From positions 22,766-86,765 of the forward strand of contig CAVXTD010000006.1 in the NCBI GenBank assembly GCA_963764565.1: a stretch of DNA of 64,000 nt. Direction: 5' to 3'. The stretch comes from DATBLE01 sp963764565. GTDB taxonomy: Bacteria > Actinomycetota > Thermoleophilia > Gaiellales > Gaiellaceae. The notes beneath the pieces were generated by a model. The model was not told where the DNA came from. It searched no databases and saw nothing but the letters and a program-made list of their open reading frames with translations. The position numbers and the translations under genes are program-made. This document shows positions 35,481 to 43,701 of this stretch, piece after piece (within the stretch, counting starts at the first letter, position 1; every line of letters begins with the position of its first letter).

Positions 35481-36135
35481 CGCTCCGCTTCTCGACGCCG
35501 CCGGCAAGGCTGCCAAGCAGGTCTCGCTCGACGGCGGCATCTTCGCCGCGGAGCTCAAGCCGCACCTCGTCCACGAGACGGTTCGCGCCGAGTTGAACGC
35601 CCGTCGCGCAGGTACGCGCGGCGCGAAGAGCCGCGGCATGGTCTCCGGCGGTGGCGCGAAGCCGTGGCGTCAGAAGGGTACGGGCCGGGCTCGCGCAGGA
35701 ACAACGCGCGCCCCGCATTGGACCGGTGGCGGCGTTGCGTTCCCGCCCACGATGCGGAGCTTCGACGTAAAGGTAAATCGCAAGGTGTCTCGCGCAGCGC
35801 TTCGCTCTGCGCTAGCCAAGCACGCCGGGTCGGGAACGCTCGGCATCGTCGACGAGGCAGCCTGGGAGAAGCCTTCCACCAGGAACGCTGTAGCTTTCGT
35901 TCAGGCCTGGGGCAAGGAGCGCCCACTGGTGCTCGTCGTCACGGACGACGAGCACGCGATCGCCAAATCGTTCCGCAACCTCGAGCGCGTGTCGGTCGTC
36001 GCCGCCTCCGAGCTCGAGGTCGCCGCCGTCGTCTGGGCGCGCTCGCTGCTCGTCTCGCAGTCGGCGCTCGAGGCCCTACAGTTGCGGGCCGGTGGCGGTA
36101 AGAGCGAGCCCGCCGAGCAGGAAGGCGAGCGATGA
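35467..36135 (+). CDS. rplD: 50S ribosomal protein L4
   Basis: 222 residues. MPGVDAPLLDAAGKAAKQVS start; the rRNA-binding loop GTRGAKSRGMVSGGGAKPWR and QKGTGRARAGTTRAPHWTGG is present. In many bacteria L4 also autoregulates the S10 operon. ATGA overlap with rplW. Confidence 0.97.
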   Translation: MPGVDAPLLDAAGKAAKQVSLDGGIFAAELKPHLVHETVRAELNARRAGTRGAKSRGMVSGGGAKPWRQKGTGRARAGTTRAPHWTGGGVAFPPTMRSFDVKVNRKVSRAALRSALAKHAGSGTLGIVDEAAWEKPSTRNAVAFVQAWGKERPLVLVVTDDEHAIAKSFRNLERVSVVAASELEVAAVVWARSLLVSQSALEALQLRAGGGKSEPAEQEGER

Positions 36136-36428
36136 GCCTCACCGCCCGCGACATCTTGATTGCGCCCGTGGTCTCGGAGAAGAGCTACAGCATGATCGAG
36201 GCGCGCAAGTACTCGTTCCGGGTGCATCCGGACGCGCACAAGACACAGATCCGCCAGGCGGTCGAGGAGCTCTTCGAGGTCAAGGTCGTTGCCGTCAACG
36301 TCTCCAAGGTCCAGTCCAAGCCGAAGCGCCGTGGAACGGTTCGCGGCACGAAGCAGGGCTGGAAGAAGGCGATCGTCCAGGTCCGCGAGGGCGACGAGAT
36401 CCAGATCTTCCAGGGAGCTCAGGTTTGA
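36132..36428 (+). CDS. rplW: 50S ribosomal protein L23
   Basis: 98 residues. SLTARDILIAPVVSEKSYSM start; KVQSKPKRRGTVRGTKQGWK and KAIVQVREGDEIQIF. It forms the tunnel-exit site for SRP/trigger factor. Followed by a 163-base gap with a repeated structured element. Confidence 0.97.
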   Translation: MSLTARDILIAPVVSEKSYSMIEARKYSFRVHPDAHKTQIRQAVEELFEVKVVAVNVSKVQSKPKRRGTVRGTKQGWKKAIVQVREGDEIQIFQGAQV

Positions 36429-36467
36429 ACTCGTCCCTCTTCCTCCCAGCTCGTGTCCTCCGGACGT

Positions 36468-36557
36468 CTGCAAAGCGGCGCTTCGCGGCGTCCTCAGTCG
36501 CACCCGTAGCCTCCGGCTACGAGCGCTCCCTGCGTCCTTGCGACGCTTGCTTTGCGC
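36468..36557 (+). repeat. ~90-nt 5'-UTR element upstream of rplB (copy 1 of 3)
   Basis: CTGCAAAGCGGCGCTTCGCG GCGTCCTCAGTCGC...CGTAGCC-TCC-GGCTACG...GCTCCCTGCGTCCTTGC...GCTTGCTTTGCG. It aligns base for base over long runs with 48968-49060 (before rpsK) and 49539-49632 (before rpsD), same orientation. All three end 30-40 bases before an AGGTGG...CTGATG start region. Inner stem CGTAGCC/GGCTACG, outer GCAAAGC/GCTTTGC. Confidence 0.85.
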
Positions 36558-36591
36558 CGGAGAACGCGATCTGCTCGGAAGGTGGTCTCTG

Positions 36592-37434
36592 ATGGCGCTG
36601 AAGAAGTACAAGCCGACCAGCCCCGGTCGCCGGTTCATGTCCGTCTCCTCGTTCGAGGAGGTGACGAAGTCCGAGCCGGAGAAGTCGCTGACCGCGCCGC
36701 TGAAGAAGACCGGCGGCCGGAACGTGAACGGGCGGATCACGACCCGCCACCAGGGCGGCGGGCACAAACGGCGCTACCGGATCATCGACTTCAAACGGCG
36801 CAAGGACGGTGTCCCTGCGAAGGTGGCGGCAATCGAGTACGACCCGAACCGGTCGGCTCGGATCGCGCTGCTCCACTACGCCGACGGCGAGAAGGCCTAC
36901 ATCCTCGCGCCGGCCCGGCTCGAGGTCGGTGCGACCGTCGAGTCCGGCCCCGCGGCCGACATCAGGCCCGGCAACGCGCTTCCGCTCGAGAACATCCCGA
37001 CGGGAACCCTCGTGCACAATGTCGAGCTGAAGCCCGGTCGCGGCGGCCAGATGGCTCGCAGCGCGGGCGCCGGCGTCCAGCTCGTCGCCAAGGATGACGG
37101 CTACGGCGTATTGCGGCTCCCTTCCGGCGAGATGCGCCGCGTCCTGCTCACCTGCCGAGCCACGGTCGGGCAGGTCGGGAACGTCGACCACGAGAACCAG
37201 ACCGGCGGCAAGGCCGGGCGCAGCCGCTGGCGCGGCAAGCGGCCCACCGTCCGCGGCTCGGCGATGAACCCGGTCGACCATCCGCACGGCGGCGGCGAGG
37301 GCAAGTCGAAGGGCGGTCGTCACCCGGTGACCCCGTGGGGGGTGCCGACGCTCGGCAAGCGCACCCGCAGCAAGCACAAGGAATCCGACAAGTTGATCGT
37401 CCGCGCACGTCGTCGCGGTAAAGAGAAGCGATGA
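36592..37434 (+). CDS. rplB: 50S ribosomal protein L2
   Basis: 280 residues. ALKKYKPTSPGRRFMSVSSF start; the peptidyl-transferase histidine region MNPVDHPHGGGEGKSKGGRH is intact. SD AGGTGG 10 bases upstream lies at the end of the repeated 5' element. Confidence 0.98.
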   Translation: MALKKYKPTSPGRRFMSVSSFEEVTKSEPEKSLTAPLKKTGGRNVNGRITTRHQGGGHKRRYRIIDFKRRKDGVPAKVAAIEYDPNRSARIALLHYADGEKAYILAPARLEVGATVESGPAADIRPGNALPLENIPTGTLVHNVELKPGRGGQMARSAGAGVQLVAKDDGYGVLRLPSGEMRRVLLTCRATVGQVGNVDHENQTGGKAGRSRWRGKRPTVRGSAMNPVDHPHGGGEGKSKGGRHPVTPWGVPTLGKRTRSKHKESDKLIVRARRRGKEKR

Positions 37435-37444
37435 GAGGGCTTAG

Positions 37445-37729
37445 ATGAGTCGCAGTTCGAAGAAGGGGCCGTTCGTCGAAGAGCGCCTGATGAAGCGGAT
37501 CGAGGACATGAACGCCTCCGGCAACAAGCGGATGATCCGTACCTGGTCGCGCACCTCGACGATCTTCCCGGAGATGGTCGGGCACACGATCGCCGTCCAC
37601 GACGGCCGCAAGCACGTGCCCATCTTCGTCTCCGAGCAGATGGTCGGCCACAAGCTCGGCGAGTTCGCGCCCACCCGCATGTTCCGCGGCCATGCCGGCG
37701 ATCGCCAAACCCAGGTGAAGAGGGGCTAG
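37445..37729 (+). CDS. rpsS: 30S ribosomal protein S19
   Basis: 94 residues. SRSSKKGPFVEERLMKRIED start; VGHTIAVHDGRKHVPIFVSE and MVGHKLGEFAPTRMFRGHAG. Standard 16S head protein; binds with S13. Confidence 0.97.
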   Translation: MSRSSKKGPFVEERLMKRIEDMNASGNKRMIRTWSRTSTIFPEMVGHTIAVHDGRKHVPIFVSEQMVGHKLGEFAPTRMFRGHAGDRQTQVKRG

Positions 37730-37737
37730 CGTCGCCG

Positions 37738-38208
37738 ATGGTCACCGCCGAGATCCAGACCGTGCGCGCCCAGGCGAAGTTCGTCCGGACGTCCGCGCGC
37801 AAGGCACGCCTCGTCGCGGAGCACATCCGCGGCCGCAGCGTCCCCGAGGCGCGGGCAGTGCTCGCTTTCACGACGCGCGCCGCCGCACGCGACATCGAGA
37901 AGGTGCTCTCGTCCGCAGTTGCGAACGCCGAGTCGCGCCCCGACCTCCATTGGCACGGTGACGAGCTCGTCGTTGCGTCGGTCACGGTCGACGAGGGGCC
38001 GACGCTGAAGCGCTGGCGGGCCCGCGCGCGCGGCCGCGTCGCCCGGATCAAGAAGCGCAGCTGTCACATCACGCTCACCCTTGCCCAGGTTCCGGCGCCC
38101 GCCCCCGCGAAGCCCGCGGCGGCCAAGCAGGACGAGGGCGCGACCAAGGAAACCACGAAAGCGAAGCCGCGGAAGCCGAAGGCATCGGCTTCGGGGAGGA
38201 AGTCCTAG
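37738..38208 (+). CDS. rplV: 50S ribosomal protein L22 with basic C-terminal tail
   Basis: 156 residues; the core (~115) has VRTSARKARLVAEHIRGRSV and AVANAESRPDLHWHGDELVV. A Lys/Pro/Ala tail (QDEGATKETTKAKPRKPKAS) follows. Stop overlaps the rpsC GTG by one base. Confidence 0.95.
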   Translation: MVTAEIQTVRAQAKFVRTSARKARLVAEHIRGRSVPEARAVLAFTTRAAARDIEKVLSSAVANAESRPDLHWHGDELVVASVTVDEGPTLKRWRARARGRVARIKKRSCHITLTLAQVPAPAPAKPAAAKQDEGATKETTKAKPRKPKASASGRKS

Positions 38209-39248
38209 TGGGTCAGAAGATTCATCCCGGAGGGCTCCGCGTCGGCGTCATCCACGACTGGAAGTCGAACTGGTACACGTCGGCCAAGGAGTTCAAGGGA
38301 GCGCTGCTCGAGGACATCAAGATCCGCGAGCACATCAACCGGAAGCTCGGCCATGCGGGGCTGTCGGACATCCTGATTCGCAAGGACAAGCAGCGGATCA
38401 CGATCGACATCTACACCGCCCGCCCCGGGATCGTAATCGGGAAATCGGGCGTCGAGGTCGACGCTCTGCGCCGCGACGTGCACGCGATGACACACAAGAA
38501 CGTCCACATCAACATCAACGAGATCAAGCGGCCGGAGCTCGACGCGAAGCTCGTCGCGCAGTCGATTGCGGAGCAGCTCCAGAACCGGGTCAGCTTCCGG
38601 CGCGCAATGAAGCGCTCGCTGGCCTCGGCGATGCGATCCGGTGCCCATGGGGTGAAGATCAAGTGCGGCGGCCGCCTCGGCGGAGGTGAGATGAGCCGCG
38701 TCGAAAGCTACTCGGAGGGCCGCGTGCCGCTGCACACGATCCGAGCCGACATCGACTACGGCGCGTGCGAGGCGAAGACGACCTTCGGGCGGATCGGCGT
38801 GAAGGTCTGGATCAACAAGGGCGAGATCATGCCGGAGGGGTACGAAGGCGCCTCCCAGCGCGACGCGCGGCTCGGCGATCAGGATCAGGCCCGCCGCCGG
38901 GGAGGCGCCGCCGAGGGTCTTGCAGCCTCACGCGAGAGCGGCCGTGGCCGCCAGGCCGACCGGGAGGGCCTCGGACCGGTGCGCAAGCGCCGCGGCGGCG
39001 GCCCGGGCGGCGCTGGGGGCGGACCGCGCGGGCCACGCGGACGGCGCGGAGGTGGCGCACCGCCGCGTGGGGCCGATCGCCCGCGCTCCGATGCTGGCGG
39101 AGCGCCCACTGACGGCGGTGCGCAGGCTCCGATCGAGCCGCCGGTCGAGCCGACCGACGCGCCGGTTATGGACGCACCCCAGACGACGCCCGAGACGGCC
39201 GCGCCCGCGGAGCCGACATCGGCTGACCAGCCGGAAGGCGACACCTAA
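38208..39248 (+). CDS. rpsC: 30S ribosomal protein S3 with long low-complexity tail
   Basis: 346 residues; the core ends near residue 215 (GVKVWINKGEIMPEGYEGAS). N-terminal IHPGGLRVGVIHDWKSNWYT; KH motif RPGIVIGKSGVEVDALRRDV. The remaining ~130 residues are Gly/Arg/Pro- then Pro/Thr/Glu-rich (RGGGPGGAGGGPRGPRGRRG; PETAAPAEPTSADQPEGDT). GTG start. Confidence 0.96.
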   Translation: MGQKIHPGGLRVGVIHDWKSNWYTSAKEFKGALLEDIKIREHINRKLGHAGLSDILIRKDKQRITIDIYTARPGIVIGKSGVEVDALRRDVHAMTHKNVHININEIKRPELDAKLVAQSIAEQLQNRVSFRRAMKRSLASAMRSGAHGVKIKCGGRLGGGEMSRVESYSEGRVPLHTIRADIDYGACEAKTTFGRIGVKVWINKGEIMPEGYEGASQRDARLGDQDQARRRGGAAEGLAASRESGRGRQADREGLGPVRKRRGGGPGGAGGGPRGPRGRRGGGAPPRGADRPRSDAGGAPTDGGAQAPIEPPVEPTDAPVMDAPQTTPETAAPAEPTSADQPEGDT

Positions 39249-39251
39249 CCC

Positions 39252-39674
39252 ATGCTGCTCCCCAAGAAGACCAAGTACCGCAAGGTCCAGCGCGGCCGCC
39301 GCCGAGGCACCTCGAAGGGGCAGACGACCGTGCATTTCGGCGACTACGGGCTCAAGGCGCTCGAGGCCGGCTGGCTGACCAACCGGCAGATCGAGGCCGC
39401 CCGAATCGCGATGACGCGCAAGATCAAGCGCGGCGGCAAGGTTTGGATCAACATCTTTCCGGACAAGCCGGTGACGCAGAAGCCGGCCGAGACCCGCATG
39501 GGCTCCGGAAAGGGCTCGCCGGAGCACTGGGTCGCCGTCGTCAAGCCGGGTCGTGTGATGTTCGAGCTGGCAGGGGTTCCGGAGCAGCTGGCCAAGGAGG
39601 CGCTCCGCCTCGCCGGCACCAAGCTCTCGGTCCGGACGAAGATCGTGCGGCGGGAGGCTGATCTCTTTGAATAA
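39252..39674 (+). CDS. rplP: 50S ribosomal protein L16
   Basis: 140 residues. MLLPKKTKYRKVQRGRRRGT start; GGKVWINIFPDKPVTQKPAE and TRMGSGKGSPEHWVAVVKPG. Near the A site. Followed directly by a branched hairpin region before rpmC. Confidence 0.97.
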   Translation: MLLPKKTKYRKVQRGRRRGTSKGQTTVHFGDYGLKALEAGWLTNRQIEAARIAMTRKIKRGGKVWINIFPDKPVTQKPAETRMGSGKGSPEHWVAVVKPGRVMFELAGVPEQLAKEALRLAGTKLSVRTKIVRREADLFE

Positions 39675-39749
39675 CAAGACAGCTGGGCCCGCCGCGCGGG
39701 CCGTATCGGTCAGGGCTCTGACCCGGAGGGGCAGAGGCCAGCCGTCTTG
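39675..39749 (+). other. branched structured RNA between rplP and rpmC
   Basis: Outer stem CAAGACAGCTGG (39675-39686) with CCAGCCGTCTTG (39738-39749), one A-C mismatch. It encloses two hairpins: GGCCCGC-CGC-GCGGGCC (39686-39702, sharing one base) and GGTCAG-GGCT-CTGACC (39708-39723). It fills almost the whole gap and ends 15 bases before rpmC. Looks like a three-way junction. Confidence 0.7.
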
Positions 39750-39764
39750 CGGGGTGCAGCTGAG

Positions 39765-39971
39765 ATGAGGGCGCGCCAGTTGCGCGACCTGACCGACGTC
39801 GAGCTCCAGCGCAGGCTGCTGGAGACGCGGCAGGAGCTTTTCAACCTTCGCTTTCAGTCCGCGACCGGCGCGCTCGAGAACTCGGCGCGGCTCCGGCTGG
39901 CCAAGCGAGAGATCGCCCGCATTCTGACGATTCGGTACGAGCGTGAGGACGCTCTGGAGAGGAAGCACTAG
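39765..39971 (+). CDS. rpmC: 50S ribosomal protein L29
   Basis: 68 residues from ATG 39765: MRARQLRDLTDVELQRRLLE, QELFNLRFQSATGALENSAR and LRLAKREIARILTIRYERED. Near the tunnel exit beside L23. Two bases before the S17 start. Confidence 0.95.
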   Translation: MRARQLRDLTDVELQRRLLETRQELFNLRFQSATGALENSARLRLAKREIARILTIRYEREDALERKH

Positions 39972-39973
39972 GT

Positions 39974-41104
39974 ATGGCTGACGAGAAGAAGAAGACGACC
40001 TCGAAGAAGGTCGAGGAGACCGACGCCGCGGCGGCGCCCGAGGCTGCCGCCGCCGAGGCCGGTCAGGGCCCGGCCAAGAAGGCAGAGCCGAAGCCGAAGC
40101 GCGCCCCGGCCAAGAAGGCCGAGGCGAAGCCGAAGGCTGCGCCCAAGGCTGCGTCGTCCACCGAGGAGAAGCCGAAGCGCGCCCCGCGGAAGAAGGCCGA
40201 GGAGCCGGTGGCGGAGGAGGCTGTCGCCACCGATCCCGTCGTCGAGGAGTCCGTTGCCGTAGACGCGCCTGCCGAAGAGGCCGCCCCGGTGGAGCCCGTC
40301 GTCGAGGAGCCTGTCGCCGAGGCGCCCGCTCCCGCCGAGCCCGTCGTCGAGGAGCCTGTCGCCGAGGAGGCACCTGTCGAGGAGCCTGTCGCGGACGAGG
40401 CGCCCGCCGAGGAGCCTGTCGCCGCGGAGCCCGCTCCCGCCGAGGAGTCCGCCGCCGAGGAGCCGGTTGCTGTTGAGGAGCCGGTCGCGGAAGAGCCCGC
40501 TGCCGAGGAGCCTGCCGCGGTCGAGGAGCCGGTCGCCGAGGAGGCGCCTGTCGAGAAGCCTGCCCCGGTGGAGGAGCCTGCCGTGGCGGAGACGGAGCCC
40601 GGGCCGGAGGCAGTGTCCGACACTGTCGTGTCAGACACTCCGGAGCCCGCCCCGGAAGTCGAAGCAGCGCCTGCGCCTGCGGCCGAGGCTGCTCCACCGG
40701 CGGTGGAGGAAGCGCCTCCCGTTCCGTCCCACCGCGGGCCGAAGCCGAAGAAGAAGCGCCTGCCGCGCGCCCAGCGCCGGCAGCGGCCCAAGCCCGCCCG
40801 CGAGCCCGCGACGGAGCGCAAGCCGATCGTCCGTCTGCCGAAGCCCGCGGGCGAGCGCGGACGCGAGGTGCAGCGCCGCGGCGTCGTTGTCTCGGCTGCA
40901 ATGGACAAGACGATCGTCGTGCGCGTCGACTCCGTGAAGGCGCACCCGAAGTACAAGAAGGTGATCCGCCGCTCGGCGAAGTTCCACGCCCACGACGAGC
41001 GGAACCAAGCCAAGACGGGGGACGTCGTCCGCATCGTCGAGACCCGCCCGCTCTCGAAGACGAAGCGCTGGCGCCTCGCCGAGATCCTCGAGGTGGCAAA
41101 GTGA
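39974..41104 (+). CDS. rpsQ: 30S ribosomal protein S17 with ~290-residue N-terminal extension
   Basis: 376 residues; ordinary S17 is 80-90. S17 proper is the C-terminus: REVQRRGVVVSAAMDKTIVV, HPKYKKVIRRSAKFHAHDER and GDVVRIVETRPLSKTKRWRL. The extension has a Lys/Ala/Pro histone-H1-like part (KKAEPKPKRAPAKKAEAKPK), then an acidic repeat of EEPVAEE/EEPVAEAP units (~residues 75-215), then a basic linker (KPKKKRLPRAQRRQRPKPAR). ATG at 39974 lies in the correct place after rpmC, and no alternative start with a good SD was seen near the core. Confidence 0.93.
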   Translation: MADEKKKTTSKKVEETDAAAAPEAAAAEAGQGPAKKAEPKPKRAPAKKAEAKPKAAPKAASSTEEKPKRAPRKKAEEPVAEEAVATDPVVEESVAVDAPAEEAAPVEPVVEEPVAEAPAPAEPVVEEPVAEEAPVEEPVADEAPAEEPVAAEPAPAEESAAEEPVAVEEPVAEEPAAEEPAAVEEPVAEEAPVEKPAPVEEPAVAETEPGPEAVSDTVVSDTPEPAPEVEAAPAPAAEAAPPAVEEAPPVPSHRGPKPKKKRLPRAQRRQRPKPAREPATERKPIVRLPKPAGERGREVQRRGVVVSAAMDKTIVVRVDSVKAHPKYKKVIRRSAKFHAHDERNQAKTGDVVRIVETRPLSKTKRWRLAEILEVAK

Positions 41105-41114
41105 CGGTGCGTCG

Positions 41115-41483
41115 GTGATCCAGCAGGAAACCCGTCTACGTGTCGCCGACAACACCGGTGCTCGCGAGTTGTTGTGCATCCGTGTGATGGGCGGGTCGCA
41201 TCGACGCTATGCCCGGGTCGGCGACATCATCGTCGGCACGGTCAAGACCGCGACCCCGCAGGGCACGATCAAGAAGGGCGAGGTCGTTCGCGCAGTTGTC
41301 GTGCGGACGAAGAAGCCGTTCGGTCGCGAGGATGGGACGCAGATCGCGTTCGACGAGAACGCGGCCGTGATCATCGACGCACAACGCAACCCACGCGGCA
41401 CGCGCATCTTCGGGCCTGTCGCCCGCGAGTTGCGTGAGAAGAACTTCATGAAGATCGTCAGCCTGGCCCCGGAGGTGCTCTAG
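41115..41483 (+). CDS. rplN: 50S ribosomal protein L14
   Basis: 122 residues, GTG start. IQQETRLRVADNTGARELLC, GDIIVGTVKTATPQGTIKKG and NPRGTRIFGPVARELREKNF. Standard. Confidence 0.97.
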   Translation: MIQQETRLRVADNTGARELLCIRVMGGSHRRYARVGDIIVGTVKTATPQGTIKKGEVVRAVVVRTKKPFGREDGTQIAFDENAAVIIDAQRNPRGTRIFGPVARELREKNFMKIVSLAPEVL

Positions 41484-41485
41484 CC

Positions 41486-41857
41486 ATGGCAGTCGGAATG
41501 AAAGTGCGCAAGGGCGACCTCGTGCAGGTGCTCTCGGGCAAGGACCGCGGCAAGCAGGGCCGCGTCGTCGAGGCGCGCCCGGACGAGCGGCGCGTGATCG
41601 TCGAGAACCTCAACATCGTCAAACGGCACACGAAGCCGCGGCCGATGAAGGAGGCGAACCGCATGGGCGGCACGTCGATGGTTCCCGGTGGCGTGATCGA
41701 GATGCCATCGGCGCTCGCCGTGTCGAAGGTGATGGTCGTCTGCCCGACGTGCAACCTGCCGACGAGAGTCGGCCACGTGTTCAAGGAGATCAAGGGCCGT
41801 CGCGTCAAGGTGCGGGTCTGCAAGCGCGAAGGCTGCGGAGAGGAGCTCGACAAGTAA
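41486..41857 (+). CDS. rplX: 50S ribosomal protein L24
   Basis: 123 residues. KOW start MKVRKGDLVQVLSGKDRGKQ; VENLNIVKRHTKPRPMKEAN. The C-terminus carries CPTCNLPTRVGH and VRVCKREGCGEELDK, a CxxC...CxxxxC zinc-type knuckle. Stop overlaps the rplE ATG. Confidence 0.96.
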   Translation: MAVGMKVRKGDLVQVLSGKDRGKQGRVVEARPDERRVIVENLNIVKRHTKPRPMKEANRMGGTSMVPGGVIEMPSALAVSKVMVVCPTCNLPTRVGHVFKEIKGRRVKVRVCKREGCGEELDK

Positions 41858-42441
41858 TGGCAAAGGCCAAGCAGAACGGATACGCGCCGCGCCTCAAGGA
41901 GCGGTACGAGCAGGAGCTCCGCTCCAGCCTGCGCGAAGAGCTAAGGCTCTCCTCCGTGATGCAGGTTCCGCGCGTGACGAAGATCACCCTGAACATGGGT
42001 GTCGGCGACGCCAAGACCGAGGCGAAGGCACTCGACAGCGCGATGGAGGAACTGTCGACGATCGCCGGGCAGCGCGCCCAGATGCGGCGGGCCCGCAAGT
42101 CGATCGCCGCATTCAAGCTCCGCGAGGGGATGCCGATCGGCGCGCGAGTCACGCTGCGGGGTGCCCGCATGTACGAGTTCCTCGACCGCCTCGTCTCGAT
42201 CGCCCTGCCGCGGATCCGCGATTTCCGCGGCCTCGACCCCGGCTCGTTCGACGGCCGCGGGAACTACTCCCTCGGAATCCGCGAGCAGATCATCTTTCCG
42301 GAGATCAACTACGACGACGTCGCCACGGTGCGCGGCCTCGACATTGCAATCACAACGTCGGCGGCCGACGACGAGGGCGCACGGGCTCTGCTCCGTGGCC
42401 TCGGTCTTCCGTTCGCCGACAACAGAAGGGAATCGGAGTAA
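41857..42441 (+). CDS. rplE: 50S ribosomal protein L5
   Basis: 194 residues. YAPRLKERYEQELRSSLREE, VPRVTKITLNMGVGDAKTEA and REGMPIGARVTLRGARMYEF. 5S rRNA binder. One-base overlaps on both sides. Confidence 0.97.
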   Translation: MAKAKQNGYAPRLKERYEQELRSSLREELRLSSVMQVPRVTKITLNMGVGDAKTEAKALDSAMEELSTIAGQRAQMRRARKSIAAFKLREGMPIGARVTLRGARMYEFLDRLVSIALPRIRDFRGLDPGSFDGRGNYSLGIREQIIFPEINYDDVATVRGLDIAITTSAADDEGARALLRGLGLPFADNRRESE

Positions 42442-42626
42442 TGGCCAAGAAGTCGATGATCGCCAAGGCTGCACGGCCCCAGCGCTACAAGGTTCGTGCG
42501 TACTCGCGCTGCAACCGGTGCGGGCGCCCGCGGGCGGTCTTCAAGAAGTTCGGGCTCTGCCGCATCTGCCTGCGCGAGCTCGCCCACGCCGGCGTGATCC
42601 CCGGCATGACCAAGAGCTCGTGGTAG
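42441..42626 (+). CDS. rpsN: 30S ribosomal protein S14, zinc-binding type
   Basis: 61 residues. KVRAYSRCNRCGRPRAVFKK then FGLCRICLRELAHAG: four cysteines (CxxC...CxxC) of the zinc-dependent S14 form. Confidence 0.97.
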   Translation: MAKKSMIAKAARPQRYKVRAYSRCNRCGRPRAVFKKFGLCRICLRELAHAGVIPGMTKSSW

Positions 42627-42635
42627 GAGAGACCG

Positions 42636-43031
42636 ATGCTCACTGACCCGATTGCGGACATGTTGACGCGGATCCGAAACGCCAACAAGGCGCTCCAGGA
42701 GATCGCCACCATGCCCACGTCCCGCCTCAAGCAGGACATCGCGCGCCTGCTCAAGGAGGAGGGCTACATCCGCGACTTCCGCGTCGAGAAGGGCGAGTCG
42801 TTCGACACGCTCGTGATCGAGCTCAAGTACGGGCGGAGCCGCGAGCGCGTGATCACGAACCTGAAGCGGATCTCGAAGCCCGGCCGTCGCATCTACGCGC
42901 GCAAGGACCGGATGCCGCGCGTGCTCGGCGGCATGGGAACCGCCATCCTGTCCACCTCGAGCGGCGTGATGACCAGCCGGAGCGCGCAGGAGCGCGGCAT
43001 CGGCGGCGAGGTCATCTGCTTTGTGTGGTGA
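42636..43031 (+). CDS. rpsH: 30S ribosomal protein S8
   Basis: 131 residues. TDPIADMLTRIRNANKALQE, LLKEEGYIRDFRVEKGESFD and GVMTSRSAQERGIGGEVICF. Its last codons and stop form one arm of a 12-bp hairpin. Confidence 0.97.
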   Translation: MLTDPIADMLTRIRNANKALQEIATMPTSRLKQDIARLLKEEGYIRDFRVEKGESFDTLVIELKYGRSRERVITNLKRISKPGRRIYARKDRMPRVLGGMGTAILSTSSGVMTSRSAQERGIGGEVICFVW

Positions 43032-43054
43032 AAAGTCTGACGACTTTTCACCAT
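43027..43054 (+). other. 12-bp hairpin straddling the rpsH stop
   Basis: TGGTGAAAAGTC-TGAC-GACTTTTCACCA, perfect; contains the stop TGA (43029-43031). AT-richer than its surroundings. Ends 29 bases before rplF. Confidence 0.75.
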
Positions 43055-43082
43055 TGGAACGACACGAGAAAGCGAAGTCACG

Positions 43083-43616
43083 ATGAGTAGGATCGGTAGA
43101 AGTCCAATCGAACTCCCCGCCGGGGTTTCGGTGTCGATCTCGCCTGGGCGCGTGATGGTCAACGGCCCGCTCGGCGAGCTCGCCCAGATCGTCCCGCAGC
43201 GGATGACCATCGAGCAGGCGGAAAGCACGCTGACCGTGACCCGGCCGACCGACCGCGGCGACGACCGCGCGCTGCACGGTCTGACGCGCACGCTTGTCGC
43301 CAACATGGTCGAAGGGGTGACGAAGGGCTTCGAGAAGCGCCTGGAGATCCAGGGCGTCGGCTACCGCGCGTCGCTGCGCGGAACGGCGCTCGAGCTGAAT
43401 GTCGGCTTCTCGCACTCCGTGGTCAAGGAGGCCCCGGCCGGCATCGAATTCGAGGTGCCGACGCCAAGCGAGATCGTCGTCAAGGGGATCGACAAGCAGC
43501 AGGTCGGCCAGGTTGCTGCGGAGATCCGCAAGGTGCGCCCGCCCGAGCCGTACAAGGGCAAAGGCATCCGCTACCAGGGCGAGTACGTGCGCCGGAAGGT
43601 CGGGAAGCGGGCATGA
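43083..43616 (+). CDS. rplF: 50S ribosomal protein L6
   Basis: 177 residues. SRIGRSPIELPAGVSVSISP, MVEGVTKGFEKRLEIQGVGY and KGKGIRYQGEYVRRKVGKRA. Near the factor-binding centre. Confidence 0.97.
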   Translation: MSRIGRSPIELPAGVSVSISPGRVMVNGPLGELAQIVPQRMTIEQAESTLTVTRPTDRGDDRALHGLTRTLVANMVEGVTKGFEKRLEIQGVGYRASLRGTALELNVGFSHSVVKEAPAGIEFEVPTPSEIVVKGIDKQQVGQVAAEIRKVRPPEPYKGKGIRYQGEYVRRKVGKRA

Positions 43617-43619
43617 ATA

Positions 43620-43648
43620 CCGCGAAAAATGCTGCGCATTTTCCGCGG
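43620..43648 (+). other. 13-bp hairpin between rplF and rplR
   Basis: CCGCGAAAAATGC-TGC-GCATTTTCCGCGG, 12 pairs and one A-C mismatch, starting 4 bases after the rplF stop. The rest of the gap leads to GGAGGAGG before rplR. Confidence 0.7.
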
Positions 43649-43701
43649 AGCGGGTCTGTCGCATCGCTCCGCTCGCTCCATGGCTGGAGGAGGATCGTTC
43701 G

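Noticed and set aside
35793..35813. Hairpin GCGCAGCG-CTTCG-CTCTGCGC inside rplD as a third in-gene palindrome family
   Set aside because: Single copy in the window and the encoded residues fit normal L4; not enough to claim an insertion.
40200..40600. Long minus-strand open frame rich in Gly/Ser/Ala opposite the S17 extension
   Set aside because: It is the complement of a low-complexity GC-rich repeat; no start signal or family motif. The plus-strand frame continues into genuine S17.
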